A stretch of 53,690 bases of DNA from a virus. A program made the position numbers and the translations under genes. Each line of letters starts with the position of its first letter. Positions within the stretch are counted from its first letter, which is position 1. Below, piece by piece: positions 32,920-39,585 of this stretch. A model generated the notes under the pieces. That model did no database searches, had not been told where the DNA came from, and saw only the letters and a program-made list of their open reading frames with translations. Where the stretch lies: positions 1 through 53,690 of IMG/VR virus record IMGVR_UViG_3300030060_000625; one strand, written 5' to 3'.

Positions 32920-33209
32920 GTGAAGGCGACCATTACCTTATCGTTATCTTTAAAGCAATTCCTACCAAACCTATTACGACAGTAGTCCACTGCTTCCGAC
33001 TTCTTACGACACACTGTTACAGGCACCCAAAGTTTGTGTCTGGCATAAGGTGGTATCTTAGCTCTAAACTCATTTTGAGTTTCTGGTACGTAGGTATCGT
33101 CGCCAGCTAACCAGCAATACATACGCTCCCATACAACAAACTGTTGGTCATACTTGCGTTGTTGTATGTCAATATGTGTCTGCTCTTCTGAAATGTTATC
33201 TTCAACCAC
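32916..33209 (-). CDS. Hypothetical early protein, 97 aa, GTG start
   Basis: A 97-residue protein. I chose the GTG at 33209, which follows AAGGAAAGGAAAG and overlaps the end of the upstream gene by 8 bases; a much longer frame to 33359 would run through that gene. It contains YDQQFVVWERMYCWLAGDDT and a cysteine-bearing basic C-terminal half (VTVCRKKSEAVDYCRNRFGR). The function is unknown. Confidence 0.6.
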   Translation of the reverse strand: MVEDNISEEQTHIDIQQRKYDQQFVVWERMYCWLAGDDTYVPETQNEFRAKIPPYARHKLWVPVTVCRKKSEAVDYCRNRFGRNCFKDNDKVMVAFT

Positions 33210-33477
33210 TGTACTTTCCTTTCCTTGGTAGTTTGTATTGAAATAGTTTTTCGTCCCTAAGACGTAAGAAGTCAACAGACTGATCGTATGATTTCTTAGA
33301 GACAAGTTGTATTGCTCTCTCAAGCAATAGCATATCTGAGGTATCATTCCTATAAACACGTTTGAAATCTTCCCAAGATAACGGTTTAATATTAACTTCT
33401 TTCATTACACTCACATGTTCGTTCCAAAGACGTTTTCTCCTAGTGACTTGTCTAAGTATCTTTGCTTGCTCTAGCAT
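33202..33477 (-). CDS. Small basic helical early protein, 91 aa
   Basis: A 91-residue basic protein (MLEQAKILRQVTRRKRLWNE, then SWEDFKRVYRNDTSDMLLLE). The start at 33477 follows AGGAGAGACAAA, a strong ribosome site, and overlaps the end of the previous gene by 26 bases. It is predicted mostly helical and could bind nucleic acid. No family recognised. Confidence 0.7.
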   Translation of the reverse strand: MLEQAKILRQVTRRKRLWNEHVSVMKEVNIKPLSWEDFKRVYRNDTSDMLLLERAIQLVSKKSYDQSVDFLRLRDEKLFQYKLPRKGKYSG

Positions 33478-34204
33478 TTTGTCTCTCCTGTAATCCTGCA
33501 ACCCTAGCAACTAACACATCAACATTGCAATCATCGCAGCAGCGACCTTCTGCAAGAGGCCACGGATTGTTACCATAACCTTTAAACGTTTCTTTGCAAA
33601 GACTGCAATCATATGTCTTAATAGATACAGGCCACCACTTAGGCTCTGGTCTTCTAGTCCAAACGGCAAAATCTTTTTTCTCTCCAATGTAGTATCTGCG
33701 GTAGGCATCAACTACATCATAAAAAGATTGCTGGTTTAAACGCTTACGTCGAACCGTTGCATCCTCTGCAAGTTCGATCCAACTATCTTTTGTTTTAGTA
33801 AACCTGTTCTTATACTTATCAGGCATACACATAGGCGGCACAGTTCGTCCTGTCTCTGTACCATTACAAATATTCTCAGGCACTTTTTGCAAAGCATCTA
33901 AGATACCTTTAGATTGAGTGGCGTGTACTTTGTCGTAACGGTAGGTGTACTCGTTGCAGAGTTCTTTTAACAGACGGTACGTCCAAGCATAATTGAATTG
34001 ATTTTCACGAACCCATTTCGTCATAGGGTGGTTGGCATACGCTGTCTTGTAAAGTCCCATTGCATCTGCTGCAACATCACCATCTAATAATCGGTGAGCG
34101 GTACACATCATTTGCGTTGTTTCAAGAACCATCTTGACCACATGCTTATCACAGTGATCTAATACTGCAAGCTCTGGGTTAGTTGAAAGAAAGAAGATAT
34201 TCAT
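33452..34204 (-). CDS. Pyr_excise-like protein with C-terminal zinc finger, 250 aa
   Basis: The first 195 residues match a phage family often labelled pyrimidine-dimer glycosylase-like. Visible blocks are MNIFFLSTNPELAVLDHCDK, HVVKMVLETTQMMCTAHRLL, NHPMTKWVRE, LCNEYTYRYDKVHA, YRRYYIGEKKDFAVWTRRPE and a closing PKWWP. The repair activity is by family label only and has not, to my knowledge, been shown for this branch. The last 50 residues add a Cys-rich finger (CSLCKETFKGYG, GRCCDDC) that most members would not need. It is preceded by a good sigma70-type promoter. Confidence 0.7.
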   Translation of the reverse strand: MNIFFLSTNPELAVLDHCDKHVVKMVLETTQMMCTAHRLLDGDVAADAMGLYKTAYANHPMTKWVRENQFNYAWTYRLLKELCNEYTYRYDKVHATQSKGILDALQKVPENICNGTETGRTVPPMCMPDKYKNRFTKTKDSWIELAEDATVRRKRLNQQSFYDVVDAYRRYYIGEKKDFAVWTRRPEPKWWPVSIKTYDCSLCKETFKGYGNNPWPLAEGRCCDDCNVDVLVARVAGLQERQNARASKDT

Positions 34205-34259
34205 AACATTGTTTCCTTTGCATTGTTACATTATAAGAATAGATCAACTAAGCAATTTG

Positions 34260-34287
34260 ATTATGCACACTATAAATACCCTGTCAA
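34260..34287 (-). promoter_or_regulatory. Early leftward promoter
   Basis: Leftward TTGACA (34287-34282), 16 bp, CATAAT (34265-34260): a strong sigma70-type promoter about 55 bases before the 250-residue gene. It is set in the decamer TGCTTGACAG shared with the promoters at 29071 and 35571. A DnaA-box-like TTATGCACA overlaps the -10 box. Confidence 0.75.
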
Positions 34288-34312
34288 GCACTTTTATTAT
34301 AACGTTACATTA

Positions 34313-34549
34313 CTACTTCTTACTTTCTTTTGTTGCAATACGTTGTAGACTGTCGTTCAATCTTTTAATTCTTCTGTAAGCGTCTTGCAAGTCACTCTGA
34401 AGATTGTAAACGTTATCACGCAAGACACGCAACTCATCATAGTCAGACTGGCTGACAATTTTCTTTTCAGGGCTGACAATTTGTTTTTTAGGGCTGACAA
34501 TTTGTTTTATGCGGCTGACAAAATTCTTTATGAGGCTGACAATTTTCAT
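34313..34549 (-). CDS. Coiled-coil protein whose N-terminus is encoded by the phased repeat array, 78 aa
   Basis: A 78-residue protein. Residues 1-35 consist of repeats of K-x-I/F-V-S at seven-residue spacing (KIVSLIK, IKQIVSP, KQIVSPEKK), because the DNA here is a five-copy 21-bp repeat. Residues 36-78 form a regular coiled coil (DELRVLRDNVYNLQSDLQ). The ATG overlaps the stop of a tiny membrane peptide (ATGA) with no ribosome site of its own. The seven-residue period would itself make a heptad repeat. Either protein or DNA function could have driven the repeats. Confidence 0.65.
   Translation of the reverse strand: MKIVSLIKNFVSRIKQIVSPKKQIVSPEKKIVSQSDYDELRVLRDNVYNLQSDLQDAYRRIKRLNDSLQRIATKESKK
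34450..34546. repeat. Five-copy phased array of the GGCTGACAATTT element
   Basis: Copies start at 34450, 34471, 34492, 34513 and 34534: an exact 21-bp period, equal to two turns of B-DNA. Four share GGCTGACAATTT; the copy at 34513 reads GGCTGACAAAATT. A-rich and T-rich spacers follow each copy. Face-phased identical sites are typical of iterons or of operators for a cooperative binder. Confidence 0.85.
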
Positions 34550-34644
34550 AGCATATGTTTGACAAAAGGATATAAATCTATTGCCAACTCCATAACATGA
34601 ACTATAAAACTAATTATTGTTAACAACCATATAACTTTAATCAT
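34546..34644 (-). CDS. Tiny single-helix membrane peptide, 32 aa
   Basis: A 32-residue frame beginning two bases after the TAG of the previous gene and ending in the ATGA overlap with the coiled-coil gene. It starts MIKVIWLLTIISFIVHVME, a clear membrane helix, with a short hydrophilic end. Both junctions fit this genome's coupled style. Confidence 0.55.
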   Translation of the reverse strand: MIKVIWLLTIISFIVHVMELAIDLYPFVKHML

Positions 34645-34646
34645 AA

Positions 34647-34904
34647 CTAATGTATCACATCATCTTCGTCAGGTTCTAACAACCTAATCTGGTTCTCTAA
34701 ACAATTTTGTAACGTTGCAACGATAAATTCAGTAGAGTGTAGCCCACTGCCATACGTGGTTTCTATCTTATGAAACACAGCATGTAAAGCACCGCTCAAT
34801 AATAAAACACTGCTTTCACCTTTTTCATCAACTAGAAGATCATCTAGAACTTCATCTACAACACGATAACCTAAGTCTAAACTTTTAGTTCTATCATCAG
34901 TCAC
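34647..34904 (-). CDS. Small acidic early protein, 85 aa
   Basis: An 85-residue acidic helical protein (LDLGYRVVDEVLDDLLVDEK, IVATLQNCLENQIRLLEPDE). I prefer the GTG at 34904, which overlaps the stop of the upstream gene by eight bases. An ATG at 34940 in the same frame is possible but lies inside that gene with a poorly spaced ribosome site. The function is unknown. Confidence 0.6.
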   Translation of the reverse strand: MTDDRTKSLDLGYRVVDEVLDDLLVDEKGESSVLLLSGALHAVFHKIETTYGSGLHSTEFIVATLQNCLENQIRLLEPDEDDVIH

Positions 34905-35496
34905 AAGGCACACCAGTAGTAACGGGACCAACCGTTCCATCCTTACTAAATTGTTTAAAATAAAATTTAGCTCCTAGTGGTAGATCACCAGCATGTAAGC
35001 TAGTAGCATACTCACCTGTAAAGCTAGGATTTTGCACTACTTCGTGACATCCTACCCATGCGTACTCAGCAGGACCATTGTTAGCAGCTATCTGACCAGG
35101 AGAGCAAGCAACTAGAGTAACAACCATTAAGAATAAACCTAGCGTACTCTGTAATCCATTAGCCGTCTTTTTTAATGAATCGTAAATGACTTTATCCACA
35201 GTTCTATTGATGTAACTATTTTCATTTTCCGTAAGTAACGGCATACGCACTAGATTAATAACCATACCACGGCACTTTACCCACTGCAACGTTTCAATGT
35301 TGATATTGCGATATTGTTTTGTAGCAGTTTCCCATCCAACAATATACTTGTCTGGGTCGGCGGTTTGCGGCCTTCCATTGGAGTATTTCTTGACACCAAT
35401 CCGACAGGTCATAATTCGATCTGTTCCGTCCTTTTTGACAAATTTAACGGTAAAGAATCGGCCACCTACAAACTCTCTAAATCTTTGATTAAACAC
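34897..35496 (-). CDS. Fusion of a phage SH3-like domain with a lipoprotein-type segment, 199 aa
   Basis: First gene of the leftward early unit. I chose the GTG at 35496 because AGGAAAGGGAAAAG precedes it; an ATG at 35538 lies too near the promoter. Residues 1-80 form the small beta domain seen as an individual protein in many T7- and T4-like phages (FFTVKFVKKDGTDRIMTCRI, KYSNGRPQ, YRNINIETLQWVKCRG). After a linker comes a hydrophobic helix and a lipobox-like LVAC (Cys131 in this numbering), then a folded C-terminal domain (EYAWVGCHEVVQNPSFTGEY). A lipobox in mid-protein is unusual. Either this is a membrane-anchored fusion, or an internal start also makes a separate lipoprotein, for example for superinfection exclusion. 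Confidence 0.7.
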   Translation of the reverse strand: MFNQRFREFVGGRFFTVKFVKKDGTDRIMTCRIGVKKYSNGRPQTADPDKYIVGWETATKQYRNINIETLQWVKCRGMVINLVRMPLLTENENSYINRTVDKVIYDSLKKTANGLQSTLGLFLMVVTLVACSPGQIAANNGPAEYAWVGCHEVVQNPSFTGEYATSLHAGDLPLGAKFYFKQFSKDGTVGPVTTGVPCD

Positions 35497-35523
35497 GACT
35501 TTTCCCTTTCCTAAAAAAAGTTG

Positions 35524-35552
35524 TTGACATTCATTCAAGGATACCTTAATCT
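35524..35552 (+). promoter_or_regulatory. Candidate rightward promoter of the replication operon
   Basis: TTGACA (35524-35529) with a poor -10 region (TTAATC or TAATCT near 35546-35552). It points to DNA polymerase and overlaps the leftward early promoter on the other strand. Low strength by itself; the paired repeats beyond may help. Confidence 0.35.
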
Positions 35553-35571
35553 CTCTTTAAACTCCTGTCAA
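35543..35571 (-). promoter_or_regulatory. Leftward early promoter
   Basis: Leftward TTGACA (35571-35566) in the shared decamer TGCTTGACAG, 17 bp, then TAAGGT (35548-35543), a weak -10 box. Transcription would start near 35536, about 40 bases before the GTG start of the first early gene. Confidence 0.55.
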
Positions 35572-35592
35572 GCATTTATTGAATAAAAAATC

Positions 35593-35657
35593 TTACCAGT
35601 TATACCTCACTGTAGGCACTGAATAGTAAAATGTTACCAGTTATACCTCACTCTAGG
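35593..35657. repeat. Two copies of a 24-bp direct repeat before DNA polymerase
   Basis: A 24-base sequence beginning TTACCAGTTATACCTCACT and ending TAGG occurs at 35593-35616 and 35634-35657, 41 bp apart, differing at one base. The second copy ends 11 bases before the polymerase ATG. Each copy carries a -10-like TTATAC. It is a likely operator, promoter element or origin site for the replication operon. Confidence 0.8.
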
Positions 35658-35668
35658 TTCTATGTACA

Positions 35669-37396
35669 ATGACAACATACATTTTAGATATAGAAACAGA
35701 TAGTTTAGTAGCATCTCAAATATGGTGTGTTGTAATACAAGAATTAAAAACAAACAATGTTAAAGTTATTACAACAAAAGACAATATGCCTGTGTTTAAT
35801 AATGATGATATTATAATAACACACAATGGCATTGAGTTCGATATTCCTGTTTTAAATAAATTATGGGATACTAATATTAAAATAAAACAAGTTAGAGATA
35901 CTCTTGTTATGTCTAGACTATTTAATCCTAACAGGGATGATGGTCATTCGTTAAATGCTTGGGGTAAACGTTTAGCATATAATAAGATAGAGTTTAATGA
36001 GTTTGATAAACTAACTGATAAGATGATAGAGTATTGTAAACGTGATGTCGAAGTTACAGAAAAAATATATTTACATTTATTGCAAGAAGGTAAAGAGTTT
36101 TCAGAACAATCCATACAACTAGAACATAACATAGCTTATGTTATTAATCAGCAGAGTAATAATGGTTTTTATTTAGATATTAAAAAAGCAAACAGTTTGT
36201 ATCAAGAAACATACAACAAAGCTAAGAAGATAGAGGAAGAAATAAAACAAGACTTCAAACCAATACCTAAGTTTATTCGTGAGGTTACACCTAGAATAAA
36301 AAAAGATGGCTCTATGTCTCTTGTTGGACTACGTGACATACATGATGCTGAGAAAACTGTGGGCGGTCCCTTCTCATATTTTAAGCTTGAGCCTTTCAAC
36401 CTAGCTAGTCCTAAACAAATTATTGCAAGGTTAGATTATTGTGGGTGGAATCCCACTGTGTTTACACCTAAAGGTTCACCTAAAATATGCGAACAGAATT
36501 TAGAAACAATATCTAACGATGCACCACTAGCTGCTAAGAAGTTAGCAGAGTGGAAGATGTTAGAATCTCGTTGGAAGACTGTAGAGAGTTGGTTAGAAGC
36601 TTGTGAGTCAGACAACCGTGTGCATGGTAAGGTTATACCAATGGGTGCCGTAACAGGTAGAATGACACACGCTGCGCCAAACATGGCTAATGTTGTTTCA
36701 TCTGAGAAACCTTACGGCAGAGAATGTAGGGAATGTTTTACGGTGGAGGATGCTGACAATTACAGTATTGTTGGTATGGACGCAAAGGGTCTAGAACTTA
36801 GGATGTTAGCACATTACATGCGTGATGAGGACTACATAGACGAGGTATTGTATGGTGATCCGCACACTGTTAATCAGAAAGCTGCAGGACTATCAACTAG
36901 AGCGCAAAGCAAAACATTTATCTATGCCTTCTTATATGGTGCAGGTGCCGAGAAACTTGGTAGTGTCGTAGGCGGTACGGCAAGAGATGGTGCAATACTA
37001 AAGAGGGACTTTCTAGCCAACATGCCAGCGTTGAACAGACTTATAACAAGGGTGCAGAGGGTTGCTGAGAAGGGAGACATAAAAGGATTAGACGGTAGAC
37101 GCATACTAGTACGTCACCAACATGCAGCGTTGAATACACTGTTACAAGGTGCAGGTGCTATAGCTTGTAAACAATGGTCTATATGTATGCACAAATACAT
37201 AAAACAAAATAAATTAAACGCAAGGCTTGTCAATACTATACATGATGAGTTACAATACGAGGTACACAATGATGATGTACAAGCTATGATGGATGGTGCT
37301 GACGAAACTATTCGACAAGCTGGTAAGCTTCTTAGTGTACGATTGACACTTAATGCAGATTCAAAGGTAGGCAAAACATGGGCAGATACTCACTAG
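35669..37396 (+). CDS. DNA polymerase, family A (T7-like)
   Basis: A 575-residue replicative polymerase. The proofreading exonuclease has D7 and E9 (ILDIETDS), D58 (NGIEFDIP) and D126 (YCKRDVEVT). The polymerase has motif A with D371 (GMDAKGLELRML), motif B R411-K415-Y419 (RAQSKTFIYAFLYGAG) and motif C H525-D526-E527 (NTIHDELQYEV). All catalytic residues are present. Motif B is almost the T7 sequence, with tyrosine at the position equivalent to E. coli Phe762. It is shorter than T7 polymerase (704), mainly in the thumb and fingers region, and shows no DnaJ-type zinc domain. It leads the rightward operon, 11 bases after the second 24-bp repeat. Confidence 0.97.
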   Translation: MTTYILDIETDSLVASQIWCVVIQELKTNNVKVITTKDNMPVFNNDDIIITHNGIEFDIPVLNKLWDTNIKIKQVRDTLVMSRLFNPNRDDGHSLNAWGKRLAYNKIEFNEFDKLTDKMIEYCKRDVEVTEKIYLHLLQEGKEFSEQSIQLEHNIAYVINQQSNNGFYLDIKKANSLYQETYNKAKKIEEEIKQDFKPIPKFIREVTPRIKKDGSMSLVGLRDIHDAEKTVGGPFSYFKLEPFNLASPKQIIARLDYCGWNPTVFTPKGSPKICEQNLETISNDAPLAAKKLAEWKMLESRWKTVESWLEACESDNRVHGKVIPMGAVTGRMTHAAPNMANVVSSEKPYGRECRECFTVEDADNYSIVGMDAKGLELRMLAHYMRDEDYIDEVLYGDPHTVNQKAAGLSTRAQSKTFIYAFLYGAGAEKLGSVVGGTARDGAILKRDFLANMPALNRLITRVQRVAEKGDIKGLDGRRILVRHQHAALNTLLQGAGAIACKQWSICMHKYIKQNKLNARLVNTIHDELQYEVHNDDVQAMMDGADETIRQAGKLLSVRLTLNADSKVGKTWADTH

Positions 37397-37893
37397 AGTT
37401 AAACGCTGGACTACAAGCTGAAATTTCTTTTACTGATGTTGCAAAGAAAAAAGGTTATCAAATTGCACATGCAAATAAAGATTCTAACATATACAAGCAT
37501 GTTGACTTGTATCTAACACAAAATGATAATGTTACATCCGTTGATGTAAAAGCTCGTAAGAAACTTTCTAGACGAGATGATAATTATAATGATGATCTTA
37601 CATGGATAGAATTTAAGAATGTAAGAGGTAACGATGGATGGTTGTATGGTAAAGCTGACAAAATTGTTTTTGAACGTGAAAAAGATTTTGTGCTAGTAAA
37701 CCGCCCTATGTTACAACGTTTCTGTGAGCAAAAAGTTAGTGAAGTATTCGTAAGTACAAGTAAAGAAGCGTTATATAAAAAATACCAAAGACCAAATAGA
37801 AAAGATGTCATTACTTTAGTTAAACTTGATGATGTGCTTCACGAACTGTACACAACAGATGATATAGATATTTGGAAAAAGGTCGTTGACTAA
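37378..37893 (+). CDS. Putative PD-(D/E)XK-type nuclease, 171 aa
   Basis: A 171-residue protein overlapping the end of the polymerase gene by 19 bases. A possible nuclease core is E15 (LQAEISF), D43 (KHVDLYL) and D56-x-K58 (TSVDVKARKK), followed by the beta strand WIEFKN. This order of acidic residue, Asp and D-x-K on adjacent strands suits the PD-(D/E)XK fold. The C-terminal half is helical and basic. Position between polymerase and SSB supports a DNA-processing role. The fold call is from motif order and needs a profile search. Confidence 0.6.
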   Translation: MGRYSLELNAGLQAEISFTDVAKKKGYQIAHANKDSNIYKHVDLYLTQNDNVTSVDVKARKKLSRRDDNYNDDLTWIEFKNVRGNDGWLYGKADKIVFEREKDFVLVNRPMLQRFCEQKVSEVFVSTSKEALYKKYQRPNRKDVITLVKLDDVLHELYTTDDIDIWKKVVD

Positions 37894-37949
37894 TACGCGC
37901 AGGTGTGTATAATGTATGTATCTTAACTCTCATCGCAAAGGAGAATATT

Positions 37950-38393
37950 ATGATAGTGAGAGGAATAGCAGAGTGGGCATCGGTTTTCGAGCCTAATGGA
38001 CTAAGCGGTAAGTATCAGGTTGACATCTGTCAGCTTGATAAAACTACAATCAAAAACCTTAAAGCTGTAGGCATCGACGTAAAGAAAGGCGAAGGTGATA
38101 AAGCAGACAAAGGTGAGTACATTACTGCAAAGTCTGGTAAGTATGCGCCTAAAGTATGGGACCGTAAGAAAAATGAGATGGGTGGTGAGATTTCAATCGG
38201 AAACGGTTCTGAGATCAAAGCTTCCATCAAACCATACGAATGGACGTTTAAAGGTAAATCAGGTGTAAGCCCAGGTCTTAACAGTCTTATGGTATTATCT
38301 CTTATTCCATATGGCGGTGACGATGAACTAGAAGCCGAAGACGATGACGAAGTGCCTTTCGATACAGGGGAGGATGATGACGACTTGGAGTAG
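37950..38393 (+). CDS. Single-stranded DNA-binding protein (T7 gp2.5-like)
   Basis: A 147-residue protein. I chose the ATG at 37950, which has a strong ribosome site (AAAGGAGAATATT). The N-terminal 110 residues form a beta-rich OB-like domain (IAEWASVFEPNGLSGKYQVD, GSEIKASIKPYEWTFKGKSG). The last 30 residues are a very acidic tail (EAEDDDEVPFDTGEDDDD). An OB core with an acidic tail that recruits partners is typical of T7 gp2.5, and the gene lies between polymerase and exonuclease. Similar sequences occur in marine T7-like phages. Confidence 0.85.
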   Translation: MIVRGIAEWASVFEPNGLSGKYQVDICQLDKTTIKNLKAVGIDVKKGEGDKADKGEYITAKSGKYAPKVWDRKKNEMGGEISIGNGSEIKASIKPYEWTFKGKSGVSPGLNSLMVLSLIPYGGDDELEAEDDDEVPFDTGEDDDDLE

Positions 38394-38497
38394 TAGGTAG
38401 AGTCGCTTTCTAATGGTAGGTAGGGGCAACTTTAGGTGGTTGTCGATATCAGAGCGAGGGGTGGGGCTGCTGATAAATTATAACAACGAGAGACTTG

Positions 38498-39340
38498 ATG
38501 GCTAAAATACAAACAATCATACCAGATATTCACCAACTTCTAGAGAATGGAAAGCAAGGTTTTAGTGAAAGAAACTTACAAGATTTCTTTAAGGCATTGC
38601 GAGAAGACATTGAAACGTTTCTATCACCAGAAGACAAGGATAGAAGCGGTAGACTTAGAATGTCCTCTATCGGTAAGAACTCTAGAAAACTTTGGTATGA
38701 GTTTAGAGATAAGAAGCCATCTAAACTAGACGGCCAGACAAAATTAAAGTTGTTCTTTGGTAATTTAGTAGAAGCCTTTCTGTTGTTTCTGGCAGAGGAA
38801 GCTGGTCACAAAGTTACAGATAGACAGAAAGAAGTTGTAATAGAAGGTGTCAAGGGACACATAGATGCGAAGATAGACGGCGTTGTAGTAGATGTTAAAT
38901 CTGCATCAGACTTTGGTTTTAAAAAGTTTAAGTATGACGATCTACAGAACGATGACCCATTCGGTTACATTGGTCAGATAAGTGGTTATGCACAGGCAGA
39001 GGGAGATGACGTAGCTTACTTTCTTGCATACAATAAGAACAATGCTGAGATGGCTTTGGTGGAGGTGGATGAATTAAACATGATGAACGCCAGTGAGCGC
39101 ATCATTGATCTAAAGAAGATAATGAAGCAGGATACTGTGCCTAATAAGTGTTATCCTGATAAGCTCGACGGTAAACAAGGTAACAAGATATTAGATAAGA
39201 ACTGCACATACTGTGACTACAAGTATGAATGTTGGCAAGATGCTAATGATGGTAACGGACTTAGAGTATTTCAGTATGCTAGTGGATTAACATACTTTAC
39301 GCATGTAGAGAAGGAGCCTAAAGTAGACGAGGTTTTGTAG
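38498..39340 (+). CDS. Exonuclease of the RecB/Cas4-like PD-(D/E)XK type
   Basis: A 280-residue enzyme with a nuclease core at GHIDAKIDGVVVDVKSAS (D123, D132, K134) and a helix with GQISGYAQAEG behind it. This is the classic layout of RecB-family/Cas4-like exonucleases, including the Q-x-x-x-Y motif. Near the C-terminus, CYP and CTYCDYKYECW provide four cysteines, as in iron-sulfur Cas4/AddB-type nucleases, although the usual first Cys before the core is absent. It occupies the place of T7 gp6 exonuclease and probably degrades host DNA or processes replication ends. The ATG at 38498 follows an acceptable site (GAGAG). Confidence 0.85.
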   Translation: MAKIQTIIPDIHQLLENGKQGFSERNLQDFFKALREDIETFLSPEDKDRSGRLRMSSIGKNSRKLWYEFRDKKPSKLDGQTKLKLFFGNLVEAFLLFLAEEAGHKVTDRQKEVVIEGVKGHIDAKIDGVVVDVKSASDFGFKKFKYDDLQNDDPFGYIGQISGYAQAEGDDVAYFLAYNKNNAEMALVEVDELNMMNASERIIDLKKIMKQDTVPNKCYPDKLDGKQGNKILDKNCTYCDYKYECWQDANDGNGLRVFQYASGLTYFTHVEKEPKVDEVL

Positions 39341-39585
39341 TGAAAGATAGGAAAGTAAAGAATAAAGTATGGTATGTAAAGTGGGCATCTTCTATTATAC
39401 TTATGGTAGGTATGATCTTTACTGCTCAAAACATATTTCCTTATAATCTTTACTTACATGCAATAGGAATAATTGGTTGGGTATATGTATCTATTGTATG
39501 GAATGACCGTGCGCTTATTGTAGTTAACAGCGTTGCATTATCTATTTTTCTCAACGGAATATTAGCTACTTTGTTTAATAAATGA
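39340..39585 (+). CDS. Small membrane protein, 81 aa, GTG start
   Basis: An 81-residue protein starting with GTG that overlaps the TAG of the exonuclease gene. After a basic start (KDRKVKNKVWYVKWAS) there are three hydrophobic stretches (SIILMVGMIFTA, LHAIGIIGWVYVSIVW, ALIVVNSVALSIFLNGILA), probably three membrane helices. It overlaps the primase gene (ATGA). A membrane protein inside a replication operon could anchor replication or act in exclusion. The function is unknown. Confidence 0.75.
   Translation: MKDRKVKNKVWYVKWASSIILMVGMIFTAQNIFPYNLYLHAIGIIGWVYVSIVWNDRALIVVNSVALSIFLNGILATLFNK

Noticed and set aside
32916-33359. Longer 147-codon version of the 97-residue gene
   Set aside because: Its first 50 codons overlap the well-supported 91-residue gene in another frame; the GTG at 33209 has a good ribosome site.
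34261-34269. DnaA box TTATGCACA as a host-type origin
   Set aside because: Only a single match, overlapping a promoter -10 box; one box is expected by chance in AT-rich DNA.
34450-34546. CRISPR array
   Set aside because: The period is only 21 bp, the spacers are simple A/T-rich and similar to one another, and no cas genes exist. Iterons or operators fit better.
35497-35538. ATG at 35538 as start of the SH3/lipobox gene
   Set aside because: It lies only a few bases after the predicted -10 box and has no ribosome site, while the GTG at 35496 has a strong one.
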